Made by a program: the position numbers and the translations under genes. The notes under the pieces are model-generated. The model was not told the origin of the DNA, made no database searches, and saw nothing but the letters and a program-made list of their open reading frames with translations. From Neptunicella plasticusilytica (GTDB taxonomy: Bacteria > Pseudomonadota > Gammaproteobacteria > Enterobacterales > Alteromonadaceae), in the NCBI RefSeq assembly GCF_047922965.1, contig NZ_CP150481.1, positions 1,984,001-2,048,000 on the forward strand: a DNA stretch of 64,000 bases. The letters are read 5' to 3'. Numbering within the stretch: position 1 is the first letter of the stretch; every line of letters begins with the position of its first letter. This document shows, piece after piece, positions 16,327-25,314 of the stretch.

Positions 16327-17343
16327 TTGAATACGCTAACGATAGCGTTAGATGTAATGGGGGGAGATTTTGGTCCCCCTGTTACTATTCCTGCCGCCAT
16401 TGCTGCGGTCAGAGAAAATCCTGCATTACGTGTCATTCTATGTGGCAATCAGACAGATATTGAAAAATCGCTGTCGGACAATCATTTTTCCCATTCAGAA
16501 CAAATCAGCATTTTACATTGTACGCAAGTCGTGGAAATGGATGAACGCCCTACGGCAACAATCCGCAACAAAACCGACTCATCCATGCGCCGTGCGCTAG
16601 AACTGGTCGAGCAGGGCAAAGCCGGAGCCTGCGTCAGTGCCGGCAATACCGGTGCGCTGATGACAAATGCCTATTACGTATTAAAAACACTTCCTGGTAT
16701 TGACCGTCCGGCGCTGGTCACAGCGCTACCGACTATTAGCGATAAAAAAGTTTATTTGCTGGATTTAGGCGCCAATGTTGAATGTAATTCAGAAATATTA
16801 TTCCAGTATGCGGTGATGGGCTCGGTAATGGCCGAAGAAGTGGAAGGGATTAATAAACCCCGTGTAGCGCTGCTAAATGTGGGTGAAGAACAGATAAAAG
16901 GCAATGACCGGGTTAAACATGCTGCCCAGCTATTGTCTGATGCCGAAGGGATCAATTATATCGGTTATCTGGAAGGCAACGATATTTTCAGCAACCGGGC
17001 GGATGTGGTTGTGACCGACGGTTTTGTCGGCAATATCGCGCTAAAAGCCTGTGAAGGCCTGGGTAAACTGGTTATTGGTGAAGTTAAACGCGTCTCCGGT
17101 AAAAGTCTGCTGACCAAAATTATGGCCAAACTGGCGTTGCCTTTCTTGAAAAAAATCTACTCCAGAGTGAACCCCGACCAGTATAATGGTGCTAGTCTGA
17201 TAGGATTGCGCGGAATTGTGGTCAAGAGCCATGGAAATGCCTCCAGCGATGCCTATTTATATGCCATTCGCGAAGCTACGCAGGAAATATCCAGACAAGT
17301 TCCGGCGAAAATAAAAGATAAAATAGAAATTGCACTTGGCTAG
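16327..17343 (+). CDS. plsX: Phosphate acyltransferase PlsX
   Basis: PlsX converts acyl-ACP to acyl-phosphate, feeding PlsY for membrane phospholipid synthesis. The 338-residue protein begins TLTIALDVMGGDFGP and has the SAGNTGALM and LDLGANVECNSE motifs and the NPDQYNGASLIGLRG segment near residue 280, all as in E. coli PlsX. The start is TTG at 16327: it aligns with the family N-terminus and no ATG is available before the conserved LDVMGGD; the upstream ribosome binding site is weak. It follows rpmF by 12 bases and precedes fabH. Confidence 0.95.
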   Translation: MNTLTIALDVMGGDFGPPVTIPAAIAAVRENPALRVILCGNQTDIEKSLSDNHFSHSEQISILHCTQVVEMDERPTATIRNKTDSSMRRALELVEQGKAGACVSAGNTGALMTNAYYVLKTLPGIDRPALVTALPTISDKKVYLLDLGANVECNSEILFQYAVMGSVMAEEVEGINKPRVALLNVGEEQIKGNDRVKHAAQLLSDAEGINYIGYLEGNDIFSNRADVVVTDGFVGNIALKACEGLGKLVIGEVKRVSGKSLLTKIMAKLALPFLKKIYSRVNPDQYNGASLIGLRGIVVKSHGNASSDAYLYAIREATQEISRQVPAKIKDKIEIALG

Positions 17344-17393
17344 GTTTGCTTTGTTACAGGCCAGCCAGTCGATAATAAGGAAACTCCCCCAAT

Positions 17394-18353
17394 ATGTATT
17401 CAAAAATCATCGGCACGGGTAGTTACTATCCCAGTCAGATCCGTACTAACGAAGATCTGGAAAAGATGGTCGATACCAGTGATCAGTGGATTACCGATCG
17501 TACTGGTATTAAACAGCGCCGCATAATCGGAGAACATGAAACTGTCGCTTCTATGGGAGCAGAGGCCGCCCGAAAAGCAATTGAAGCGGCGGATATTGAT
17601 CCAAAAAGTCTCGATATGATTTTATGCGCCACCACCAGTCACGGTAAGTCTTTGCCCAGTGCTGCCTGTGATATTCAAAAAGAAATGGAGCTGGACGGTA
17701 TTCCTGCCTTTGACATTGCAGCGGCTTGTGCCGGTTATTGCTATGCACTTAGTGTGGCCGACCAATTTATTAAATCAGGTATGTGCAAGCGCATCCTTGT
17801 GGTGGGCAGTGATTGCCTGTCGCGTTTAATTGACCCTTATGATCGTACCATGGTCATACTGTTCGGGGATGCCGCCGGAGCCACTATTATTGAAGCCAGC
17901 GAAGAACCTGGCATTTTATCCACCCATATTCATGCGGCGGGTTCTTATGGCGATTTACTTTATGTCGGTAATCCAACCCGCGGACAGGAACAGTCCGTAC
18001 ACGAAAACTGGGGCGTGATGAAAGGCAATGAAGTATTTAAAGTTGCAGTCACTAAACTCAGTGAAGTCGTTGAACAGACGTTGGCTGCCAATAATATGCA
18101 AAAATCTGATCTGGATTGGCTGGTTCCGCATCAGGCCAATTTCCGCATTATTAAAGCCACCGCCAAAAAACTTGAAATGCCAATGGAGCAGGTGGTGATG
18201 ACCCTGGAACAATTTGGTAATACTTCCGCAGCAACAGTGCCAACCGCATTGGACACTGCTATTCGGGATGGCCGCATCAAACGCGGGCAAAACTTGTTGC
18301 TGGAAGCTTTTGGTGGCGGTTTTACCTGGGCATCAGCCCTGGTTCGTTACTAA
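17394..18353 (+). CDS. fabH: Beta-ketoacyl-ACP synthase III (FabH)
   Basis: FabH condenses acetyl-CoA with malonyl-ACP to start fatty acid synthesis. The 319-residue protein has the catalytic triad: Cys112 in AAACAGYC, His in PHQANFRI near residue 245, and Asn in FGNTSAATV near 275. The N-terminus YSKIIGTGSYYP is standard. AAGGAAA upstream of the ATG is the likely ribosome binding site. It lies 50 bases after plsX and 36 before fabD in the conserved fab cluster. Confidence 0.97.
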   Translation: MYSKIIGTGSYYPSQIRTNEDLEKMVDTSDQWITDRTGIKQRRIIGEHETVASMGAEAARKAIEAADIDPKSLDMILCATTSHGKSLPSAACDIQKEMELDGIPAFDIAAACAGYCYALSVADQFIKSGMCKRILVVGSDCLSRLIDPYDRTMVILFGDAAGATIIEASEEPGILSTHIHAAGSYGDLLYVGNPTRGQEQSVHENWGVMKGNEVFKVAVTKLSEVVEQTLAANNMQKSDLDWLVPHQANFRIIKATAKKLEMPMEQVVMTLEQFGNTSAATVPTALDTAIRDGRIKRGQNLLLEAFGGGFTWASALVRY

Positions 18354-18389
18354 TATTTACAGCTTAAATCGTTTAATCAGGAGATTTTT

Positions 18390-19322
18390 ATGCAAGCTTT
18401 TGTGTTTCCCGGTCAGGGATCGCAGTCTGTCGGCATGTTAGCCGATCTTGCTCAACAATATAGTGAAGTTCAACAATGTTTTGCCGAAGCCAGTGATACA
18501 TTAGGCTATGATTTATGGCAACTGGTGCAACAGGGGCCTGCGGAAGAACTGAATTCAACCCATATCACTCAACCAGCCTTACTGACCAGTAGTGTGGCTA
18601 TTTGGCGTGTATGGCTGAATTTAAATGGCCGTAAGCCTGAATATCTGGCCGGACATAGCTTGGGGGAATATTCCGCTCTAGTCTGTGCAGGGGTTTTATC
18701 TTTCGCGGATGCGGTTAAGTTAGTCGAGCAACGCGGCCAATATATGCAACAGGCGGTGCCAGCCGGAACCGGAGGCATGTTTGCTATTATCGGTCTAGAT
18801 GACGAAAAAGTGATTGAATGTTGCCAGCAGGCTGCTGGACAACAGGTTGTGTCTGCGGTGAATTTTAATTCGCCAGGGCAAGTCGTGATTGCCGGTCATG
18901 TCGAAGCCGTGGAGCGAGCCGGGGCACTATGCAAAGAAGCCGGTGCGAAACGTGCATTGCCTTTGCCTGTGAGCGTACCATCCCATTGTGCATTGATGTT
19001 GCCCGCCGCCGAACAGCTTGAAAAAGCCCTGGCAAATGTAGAGTTTAGCGCGCCGCAAATTCCGGTGATAAATAATGTGGATGTGAAGCAGGAAATGTCA
19101 GCGCAGAATATTAAAAGCGCACTGGTTCGCCAATTATATAGCCCGGTACGCTGGACTGAAACAGTCCAGTCTTTGGCGCAACTCGGTGCGACCAACCAGT
19201 TTGAAATCGGACCGGGTAAAGTGCTAAGTGGTTTGGGCAAACGTATTGATGCCAGCGTCAATTGCAGCGCAATCAATACTGTTGAAACAGTAACTGCAGC
19301 GTTACAACAAGGAAATGAATAA
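18390..19322 (+). CDS. fabD: Malonyl-CoA:ACP transacylase (FabD)
   Basis: FabD moves malonyl from CoA to ACP, supplying the extender unit for every elongation cycle. The 310-residue protein begins with the oxyanion motif FVFPGQGSQ and has the active serine S90 in GHSLGEYSAL, with the conserved histidine in the VPSHCALM segment near residue 201. AGGAG precedes the ATG. The TAA stop shares its last base with the fabG ATG, so fabD and fabG are translationally coupled. Confidence 0.97.
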   Translation: MQAFVFPGQGSQSVGMLADLAQQYSEVQQCFAEASDTLGYDLWQLVQQGPAEELNSTHITQPALLTSSVAIWRVWLNLNGRKPEYLAGHSLGEYSALVCAGVLSFADAVKLVEQRGQYMQQAVPAGTGGMFAIIGLDDEKVIECCQQAAGQQVVSAVNFNSPGQVVIAGHVEAVERAGALCKEAGAKRALPLPVSVPSHCALMLPAAEQLEKALANVEFSAPQIPVINNVDVKQEMSAQNIKSALVRQLYSPVRWTETVQSLAQLGATNQFEIGPGKVLSGLGKRIDASVNCSAINTVETVTAALQQGNE

Positions 19323-20056
19323 TGAATTTTACTGACAAAGTTGCGTTGGTGACGGGTGCCAGTCGCGGTATCGGTAAAGCTATTGCTGAATCATTGGCGG
19401 CTCAGGGCGCGACAGTAATTGGTACCGCAACTACTGAAAATGGCGCTAAAGCGATTTCGGCTTATTTGGCAAATAGTGGCTCCGGTATGGCGTTAAATGT
19501 TACTGACGCCGATTCGGTGCAACAGGTACTGGACGATATTAAAGCCCAATACGGCGAAATTGATATTCTGGTCAACAATGCCGGTATTACCCGTGATAAT
19601 CTGCTAATGCGCATGAAAGATGAAGAATGGGCGGACATTATCCAAACCAATCTGACTTCGATTTTTAAATTATCCAAAGCGGTATTGCGCGGTATGATGA
19701 AAAAGCGTTATGGTCGTATTATCAATATAGGCTCCGTTGTAGGTTCTGCCGGTAATGCCGGGCAAGCTAATTATGCGGCAGCCAAGGCCGGGGTGATTGG
19801 TTTTAGTAAATCCATGGCTCGGGAAGTCGCATCACGCGGTATAACAGTTAACGTAGTGGCGCCGGGATTTATTGATACCGACATGACGCAGTCGTTAACC
19901 GATGAGCAAAAACAAGCTATTTTCAAGGATATACCGGCCAATCGCTTGGGCGATCCTAAAGAAATTGCTGCTGCAGTAACGTTTTTGGCGTCGGATTTAG
20001 CGGGTTATATTACCGGCGAAACGCTGCATGTGAATGGCGGCATGTACATGAATTAG
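19322..20056 (+). CDS. fabG: 3-oxoacyl-ACP reductase (FabG)
   Basis: FabG reduces beta-ketoacyl-ACP with NADPH in fatty acid elongation. The 244-residue short-chain dehydrogenase has the cofactor motif TGASRGIGKA near residues 11-20, NNAG near 86, the catalytic Tyr-xxx-Lys pair in NYAAAKAG near 151-155 and the LHVNGGMYM C-terminus. It starts on the last base of the fabD stop. A separate promoter for acpP lies in the 163-base gap that follows. Confidence 0.97.
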   Translation: MNFTDKVALVTGASRGIGKAIAESLAAQGATVIGTATTENGAKAISAYLANSGSGMALNVTDADSVQQVLDDIKAQYGEIDILVNNAGITRDNLLMRMKDEEWADIIQTNLTSIFKLSKAVLRGMMKKRYGRIINIGSVVGSAGNAGQANYAAAKAGVIGFSKSMAREVASRGITVNVVAPGFIDTDMTQSLTDEQKQAIFKDIPANRLGDPKEIAAAVTFLASDLAGYITGETLHVNGGMYMN

Positions 20057-20139
20057 CCCAAACGGGTATAAAATTAAGTGCAAATTTAACAAAATATGCT
20101 AATTTGTGGTTCGACCAGCCAAAAAATCGAGTCACTGAC

Positions 20140-20168
20140 TTGCAAGGATTGGTTAGGGTGAATACACT
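20140..20168 (+). promoter_or_regulatory. Probable acpP promoter
   Basis: TTGCAA (20140-20145) and TACACT (20163-20168) are 17 bp apart, four of six consensus matches in each box. A dedicated acpP promoter in the fabG-acpP gap is known in E. coli and fits the high demand for ACP. Boxes are imperfect, so the call is moderate. Confidence 0.5.
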
Positions 20169-20219
20169 ACCCGCCACTTTAACAAGTAGCCTTATTTTTG
20201 AGGTATAACGAGAATTATT

Positions 20220-20459
20220 ATGAGCAATATCGAAGAACGCGTAATCAAGATCATAGTTGAACAATTGGGTGTTAAAGAAGAAGAAGTAAAATCAGAAGCC
20301 TCTTTTGTTGATGATTTAGGAGCTGATTCTCTGGATACAGTTGAATTAGTTATGGCTTTGGAAGAAGAGTTTGATACTGAAATTCCAGATGAAGAAGCTG
20401 AGAAAATCACTACAGTTCAGTCAGCGATTGACTATATTAACGCTCACAAAGACGCTTAA
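20220..20459 (+). CDS. acpP: Acyl carrier protein
   Basis: ACP carries growing acyl chains on a phosphopantetheine arm. The 79-residue, very acidic protein has the attachment site Ser37 (counting the initiator Met) in GADSLDTVEL, and a standard four-helix layout. The family length is 78-79 residues. It has its own promoter upstream and an attenuator-like terminator downstream, which together would set its level above that of neighbouring fab genes, in line with ACP being among the most abundant proteins. Confidence 0.98.
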   Translation: MSNIEERVIKIIVEQLGVKEEEVKSEASFVDDLGADSLDTVELVMALEEEFDTEIPDEEAEKITTVQSAIDYINAHKDA

Positions 20460-20468
20460 TTATCCCAG

Positions 20469-20497
20469 AAACGGCTCAAATCTGAGCCGTTTTGCTT
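20469..20497 (+). terminator. Terminator after acpP
   Basis: AACGGCTCA (20470-20478) pairs with TGAGCCGTT (20483-20491) around a 4-base loop, then TTGCTT. The T-tract is interrupted, which may allow partial read-through into fabF 160 bases further on. Confidence 0.75.
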
Positions 20498-20660
20498 CCA
20501 CTCAGTTTAATCCGGTCATGATTCACATTGCGGTTTTTGTGAGAACAAAAATGTCGCGAGGTTGAAATGGTTCAATGGACACATTTATTGTTGTATCAGC
20601 AGAACACGTCGGTAAATATGAATTCTACTCACCCTTTATTTGTGTATAACGGAGGCTAAC

Positions 20661-21899
20661 GTGTCTAAACGACGTGTTGTTTTAACCGGTCTTGGCATGC
20701 TTTCACCTTTAGGTAATGATACCCGCTCAACTTGGCAGGGTATTTTAAACGGTCAAAGCGGTATCGATGAGATCCGTTATTTTGATACCAGCGAATTTTC
20801 GACACATTTTGCCGGGTCATTAAAAAACTTTAATGTGGAAGATTATATTCCCAAGAAAGAAACCAAAAAAATGGACTTGTTTATCCAGTACGGTATTGCC
20901 GCGGGTAAACAGGCATTGGCTGACTCGGGAATTGAAGTAACTGAAAAAAACGCCAAGCGAATTGGTGTGGCGATTGGTTCCGGTATTGGCGGATTAGGGT
21001 TGATTGAAACCAATCACGACAAACTCAAGCAAAGCGGGCCACGCAAAATTTCGCCGTTTTTTGTACCGTCGACCATTACCAACATGATCTCCGGCTTTTT
21101 GTCGATTATGGAAGGGTTAAAAGGACCAAACCTGAATATTGTGACAGCCTGTACTACGGGAGTACACAATATTGGTATTGGTGCCAGAACGATTGCCTAT
21201 GGTGATGCGGACATGATGTTGGCCGGTGGTGCCGAAGCTTCCATCACGCCATTGGGTTTAGGCGGTTTTGCTGCGGCCAGAGCGTTGTCAGGTCGAAATG
21301 ATGATCCCCAGGCTGCCAGTCGTCCCTGGGATAAAGATCGCGACGGTTTTGTCATGGGCGAAGGGGCCGGGGTGGTCATGCTGGAAGAATATGAGCATGC
21401 TAAAGCCCGCGGTGCCAAAATCTATGCGGAACTGGTAGGCTTTGGTATGAGCGGGGATGCCTATCATATGACTTCACCGCCGGAAGATGGTGCAGGTGCA
21501 GCGGAAGCAATGATTAATACCCTAAACGATGCCCAGGTTAATCCTGAACAAATTGGTTATATTAATGCGCATGGCACTTCAACACCGGCAGGTGATATAG
21601 CTGAAACCCGTGCGGTTAAGTCAGTATTTGGCTCTGCTGCCAGTTCGGTACTGGTCAGTTCGACCAAGTCGATGACGGGGCATTTACTGGGTGCTGCAGG
21701 CGCGATTGAAGCAATTTTCACCGCGCTGGCCCTGCAAGATCAGGTTGCGCCGCCCACCATTAATTTGGATAACCCGGGAGAAGGCTGTGATCTGGATTAT
21801 GTAGCTCACACGGCGCGTGACGTTAAACTTGAATACGCGTTGTGCAACTCATTCGGATTTGGTGGAACCAACGGTTCGTTGTTGTTTAAAAAGATTTAA
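20661..21899 (+). CDS. fabF: Beta-ketoacyl-ACP synthase II (FabF)
   Basis: FabF extends medium and long acyl-ACP chains and is responsible for temperature control of cis-vaccenate in E. coli. The 412-residue thiolase-fold enzyme has the catalytic Cys in VTACTTGVHN near residue 163, and histidines in NAHGTSTPAGD and STKSMTGHLLGAAG. The GTG at 20661 is chosen because GGAGG at 20651-20655 lies 5 bases ahead and the N-terminus SKRRVVLTGLGM matches E. coli FabF; a longer frame from a TTG at 20640 is not favoured. A terminator follows directly, before pabC. Confidence 0.97.
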   Translation: MSKRRVVLTGLGMLSPLGNDTRSTWQGILNGQSGIDEIRYFDTSEFSTHFAGSLKNFNVEDYIPKKETKKMDLFIQYGIAAGKQALADSGIEVTEKNAKRIGVAIGSGIGGLGLIETNHDKLKQSGPRKISPFFVPSTITNMISGFLSIMEGLKGPNLNIVTACTTGVHNIGIGARTIAYGDADMMLAGGAEASITPLGLGGFAAARALSGRNDDPQAASRPWDKDRDGFVMGEGAGVVMLEEYEHAKARGAKIYAELVGFGMSGDAYHMTSPPEDGAGAAEAMINTLNDAQVNPEQIGYINAHGTSTPAGDIAETRAVKSVFGSAASSVLVSSTKSMTGHLLGAAGAIEAIFTALALQDQVAPPTINLDNPGEGCDLDYVAHTARDVKLEYALCNSFGFGGTNGSLLFKKI

Positions 21900-21910
21900 C
21901 CTGATTTAAT

Positions 21911-21938
21911 AAAGCCCGTTTTAAGACGGGCTTTTATT
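21911..21938 (+). terminator. Terminator after fabF, ending four bases before pabC
   Basis: AAAGCCCGT (21911-21919) pairs with ACGGGCTTT (21926-21934) around a 6-base loop, followed by TATTTAT. The pabC start codon is at 21942, so the hairpin occupies the place where a ribosome binding site would be. Confidence 0.82.
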
Positions 21939-21941
21939 TAT

Positions 21942-22739
21942 ATGATTGTTAATGGAACCGCCAGCAGTTTAGTGCCTCTTGATGATCGCGCCGTTCAATA
22001 CGGTGATGGTTGTTTTACTACTATGGCGGTCAGTAATGGACTAGTCGAATTTTGGCTCCAACATCTTCAACGTCTGCAGCAAAGTTGTTCGGCGTTACAA
22101 ATTGAATTCAACCAATGGCAGGAACTGCAACAGCAAGTTGAGTGCATTGGTCAACAACATCCCGATTCTGTTATAAAAATTATTATCAGCCGTGGCAGCG
22201 GTGGGCGCGGTTATGCCGCTTCACTACAGCAACTGCCTCGCTATATTATTACACGGCATAGCAAACCGGCACATTATACCGATTGGCAACAACGAGGTAT
22301 TCGACTGGGATTATCGCCAGTCACACTAGCCTGTCAGCCCAAGTTGGCCGGTATTAAGCATCTTAACCGCCTTGAACAGGTGTTGATAAAACAAAACACT
22401 ACTGATAACCAGTTTGACGACCAACTGGTATGCGATAATGACGGCATGATGGTTGAAACTGGTGCAGCTAACCTGTTCTGGAAACAGCAAGGTATCTGGT
22501 TTACCCCTGAATTAACGCAAAGTGGCGTGACAGGCGTTATGCGTAACCGGGTTATCGATAAAATGCACGAGCAGGGCATTGCAGTACAGGAAATACGTGC
22601 GCGCCATCAACTATTGTCACAGGCTTCCGAGGTGTTTATCTGTAACAGCTTAATGAAAATTGTACCCGTAACCCATTTTAATCAGCACACCTTTGTAATC
22701 GACGATGTACGCACCTTTCAGCGATGGTTTAGCCTATGA
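21942..22739 (+). CDS. pabC: Aminodeoxychorismate lyase (PabC)
   Basis: PabC releases pyruvate from 4-amino-4-deoxychorismate to give p-aminobenzoate for folate; its partner PabB is encoded at 61.3-62.6 kb. The 265-residue fold-type IV PLP enzyme has the family N-terminus DDRAVQYGDGCFTT and the PLP lysine in AGIKHLNRLEQVL near residue 140. There is no Shine-Dalgarno sequence, since the fabF terminator runs almost into the ATG; yet this start matches E. coli PabC and no better one exists. Its stop overlaps mltG by four bases (ATGA). Confidence 0.95.
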   Translation: MIVNGTASSLVPLDDRAVQYGDGCFTTMAVSNGLVEFWLQHLQRLQQSCSALQIEFNQWQELQQQVECIGQQHPDSVIKIIISRGSGGRGYAASLQQLPRYIITRHSKPAHYTDWQQRGIRLGLSPVTLACQPKLAGIKHLNRLEQVLIKQNTTDNQFDDQLVCDNDGMMVETGAANLFWKQQGIWFTPELTQSGVTGVMRNRVIDKMHEQGIAVQEIRARHQLLSQASEVFICNSLMKIVPVTHFNQHTFVIDDVRTFQRWFSL

Positions 22740-23728
22740 CCCGGGTTAAAATATATCTGCTATTGGCGCTACTTGTGGGAGTGTCAGCTTTGCTGCTGAA
22801 TCACCAGTATCAGAACTATAGGCATTCCGTATTGGCTAATGCCCAGCCGATGATTATCAAAATAGAAAAGGGTCAAACAGCACATGGTTTGATTAACCAG
22901 TTGGCAAAACAGCAGTTACTCGAAAAACAAATCTGGTCCAAAGTGTTGTTTAAGCTAGAACCCGAATTAGCCGCGATTAAATCCGGGACTTATGAACTGT
23001 CAACCAATATGCCATTGTTGTCGCTGCTGGATATGCTGCGTCAGGGCAAGGAAGTGCATTTTCCTATTACCTTGGTGGAAGGTTTACGCTGGCGGGATTG
23101 GCGGCAACAAATAAATAACCAGGCCCGACTAAGTGGTGAGATTCCTTCGGATAAACAGTTAATCGCTCAATTTGAACTTGGTACTGATTCGCTGGAAGGC
23201 TGGCTAATGCCAGATACTTACTGGTTTACCGACGGTTATTCGCGCCAACAGTTGATTGAGCAAGCGTTCCAGGCCATGCAAAGCTATTTGCAGCAGGCCT
23301 GGCAGCAACGACAAGGCAATTTGCCTTACCAGTCACCTTACCAGGCGCTGATTATGGCATCGATTATCGAGAAGGAAACGGCTGTTCCTGAAGAACGCCC
23401 GCGTATTGCTGCCGTGTTTGTGAATCGATTGGATAAAAATATGCGTTTGCAAACCGATCCTACAGTGATTTATGGCTTGGGAGAAAACTTCGACGGTAAT
23501 ATCAGACGGGCTGACTTACGTCAGTTAACACCGTACAATACTTACAAAATAAAAGGCTTACCGCCTACGCCTATTGCTATGCCGGGGAAGCTGGCTATTG
23601 ATGCAGCATTACAACCGGACAATAGCGAAGAACTCTATTTTGTTGCGCGTGGTGATGGTAGCCACCAGTTTTCTGAAACACTGGAGCAACACAATAAAGC
23701 GGTTCGTGAGTTTCAACTAAAAAAATAG
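22736..23728 (+). CDS. mltG: Endolytic murein transglycosylase MltG
   Basis: MltG (YceG) is an inner-membrane lytic transglycosylase that cleaves nascent glycan strands and so limits their length. The 330-residue protein has an N-terminal membrane anchor (about residues 5-22), a LysM-like region and the YceG catalytic domain with the glutamate in ASIIEKETAVPEERP near residue 218 and the LQTDPTVIYGLG motif near 240. It overlaps pabC by four bases and is followed by tmk, an order conserved in gammaproteobacteria. Confidence 0.95.
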   Translation: MTRVKIYLLLALLVGVSALLLNHQYQNYRHSVLANAQPMIIKIEKGQTAHGLINQLAKQQLLEKQIWSKVLFKLEPELAAIKSGTYELSTNMPLLSLLDMLRQGKEVHFPITLVEGLRWRDWRQQINNQARLSGEIPSDKQLIAQFELGTDSLEGWLMPDTYWFTDGYSRQQLIEQAFQAMQSYLQQAWQQRQGNLPYQSPYQALIMASIIEKETAVPEERPRIAAVFVNRLDKNMRLQTDPTVIYGLGENFDGNIRRADLRQLTPYNTYKIKGLPPTPIAMPGKLAIDAALQPDNSEELYFVARGDGSHQFSETLEQHNKAVREFQLKK

Positions 23729-23774
23729 TTCTAAATATAACAACTATCAGTTACAGCAATCATCAGGGAATTCA

Positions 23775-24401
23775 ATGTCAGGCAAGTTTATTGTGATAGA
23801 AGGGTTGGAAGGGGCCGGAAAGAGCAGTGCCGTTACCATTATTAAGGCTGCCATCGAACAATTTGGTAAACCTCTGGTTTGTACCCGTGAACCCGGTGGC
23901 ACCCCGATGGCCGAAGCCATCCGTAACTGTGTTAAACAGGACTGGCGTGATGAAAAGGTAACAGTCGAAGCGGAACTGTTGCTAATGTATGCGGCCCGTG
24001 CACAGTTAGTTCAAAATGTAATACAGCCTGCAATTAACGCAGACCAGTGGGTACTGGCCGATAGACATGATATGTCATCGCGAGCCTATCAAGGTGGTGG
24101 TCGGCAAATCCCTGATTCAATGATTGAACCGCTACGTAACATTACCCTAAAAGGTTTTAAACCGGATCTCACTTTGTATCTTGACGTGGAACCTGCGACT
24201 GGATTGGCAAGAGCCAGAGGTCGGGGAGAGCTGGATAGGATTGAGCAGGAAGACATCAGCTTTTTTGAACGCACCCGGGAGCGTTATCTGCAATTATGTG
24301 CCGACGATCCCCGGGCAGTCGTGATCAATACCATGCAGCCGATGGAAAACGTGCATCAAGATATTACCAAAGCCATTAATTTATTTCTGGACAAACACTA
24401 G
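23775..24401 (+). CDS. tmk: Thymidylate kinase
   Basis: Tmk phosphorylates dTMP to dTDP for DNA synthesis. The 208-residue protein has the P-loop EGLEGAGKSS at about residues 9-18, the DR(H)/(Y) motif in ADRHDMSSRAYQGGG near 95-109 and a lid region RARGRGELDRIE near 150, arginine-rich as in the E. coli type. The ATG is preceded by AGGGA. Its stop shares one base with the holB GTG start (TAGTG), so tmk and holB are coupled. Confidence 0.97.
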   Translation: MSGKFIVIEGLEGAGKSSAVTIIKAAIEQFGKPLVCTREPGGTPMAEAIRNCVKQDWRDEKVTVEAELLLMYAARAQLVQNVIQPAINADQWVLADRHDMSSRAYQGGGRQIPDSMIEPLRNITLKGFKPDLTLYLDVEPATGLARARGRGELDRIEQEDISFFERTRERYLQLCADDPRAVVINTMQPMENVHQDITKAINLFLDKH

Positions 24402-25300
24402 TGCTTTATCCCTGGCTAACCGACTCCTACCAAAAATTATGCCGCCGTGCGTTTAATCATAGCTTGCACCATGGTTTGATTTTGCAGGGCATACAGGGTA
24501 TCGGCAAAGATCAGTTTGCTCAGGCCTTGTCAGCTTATTTGCTGTGTAACAACAAACAGGTCGACGGGCCTTGTGGTCAATGTCAGGCCTGTGCGCTGGT
24601 AAAGGCAGACAGCCATCCTGATTTGCTGCAAATTAGAAAGGAAAAAAGCCAGATTGGCGTTGATCAAATTCGCGAAGCCATTCAGGCATTAAGCAAAACG
24701 GCACAGTTGTCCGGCGAAAAAGTGCTGATTATCTACCAGGCTGACGATCTCAATCAGGCCAGCGCCAATGCGTTGTTGAAAACCCTGGAAGAGCCGACCG
24801 CCAACACCACAATAATGCTGGTAACCAGTCAGCCACAACGTTTTTTACCGACTATTATCAGCCGCTGTGAAAAAATCACCTTGTTACCGCCCACACAATC
24901 CGATGCATTAAGCTGGCTGGCAGAACAAGGGGCACAAGGCGATGTGCAAGAAATACTGCAATTATGTGCCGGCGCGCCATTAAAAGCATGGGGATTGTTG
25001 CAACAACAGGATGGACTGAGTTTTAGTGAATTCAGTCAGCAGTTAAAGGCGCTGCAACAACAGCAAACCAATAGCTGGCAACTAGCCAACAACTGGCAAC
25101 AGGATAGTGCGATGGTGGTCAGCTGGATCCAGTTTTGGCTACAGCAAAAAATGACCGGAATTACGCCCGGACAACAAGAAACCGGCTGGAAACTGCATCA
25201 ACGTTGTGTACAGGTCATCAAGCAGTTACAGAATCCCGGTATCAATAAAGCCATGCTGCTGTATGGATTACTGGAACTAACTAAAGAGTTAAAAGAATAA
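24401..25300 (+). CDS. holB: DNA polymerase III subunit delta prime
   Basis: HolB is the stator subunit of the clamp loader that puts the beta clamp on DNA. The 299-residue protein has a degenerate P-loop (GIQGIGKDQFA, near 29-39) and the four zinc cysteines in CNNKQVDGPCGQCQAC near residues 50-65, typical of delta prime and the related DnaX. The LLKTLEEP motif and the arginine-bearing SRCEKI segment (SRC motif) are present. The GTG start overlaps the tmk stop. The C-terminal third is Gln-rich and less conserved. Position after tmk is conserved. Confidence 0.95.
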   Translation: MLYPWLTDSYQKLCRRAFNHSLHHGLILQGIQGIGKDQFAQALSAYLLCNNKQVDGPCGQCQACALVKADSHPDLLQIRKEKSQIGVDQIREAIQALSKTAQLSGEKVLIIYQADDLNQASANALLKTLEEPTANTTIMLVTSQPQRFLPTIISRCEKITLLPPTQSDALSWLAEQGAQGDVQEILQLCAGAPLKAWGLLQQQDGLSFSEFSQQLKALQQQQTNSWQLANNWQQDSAMVVSWIQFWLQQKMTGITPGQQETGWKLHQRCVQVIKQLQNPGINKAMLLYGLLELTKELKE

Positions 25301-25314
25301 ATAAGGGTGGTGTT

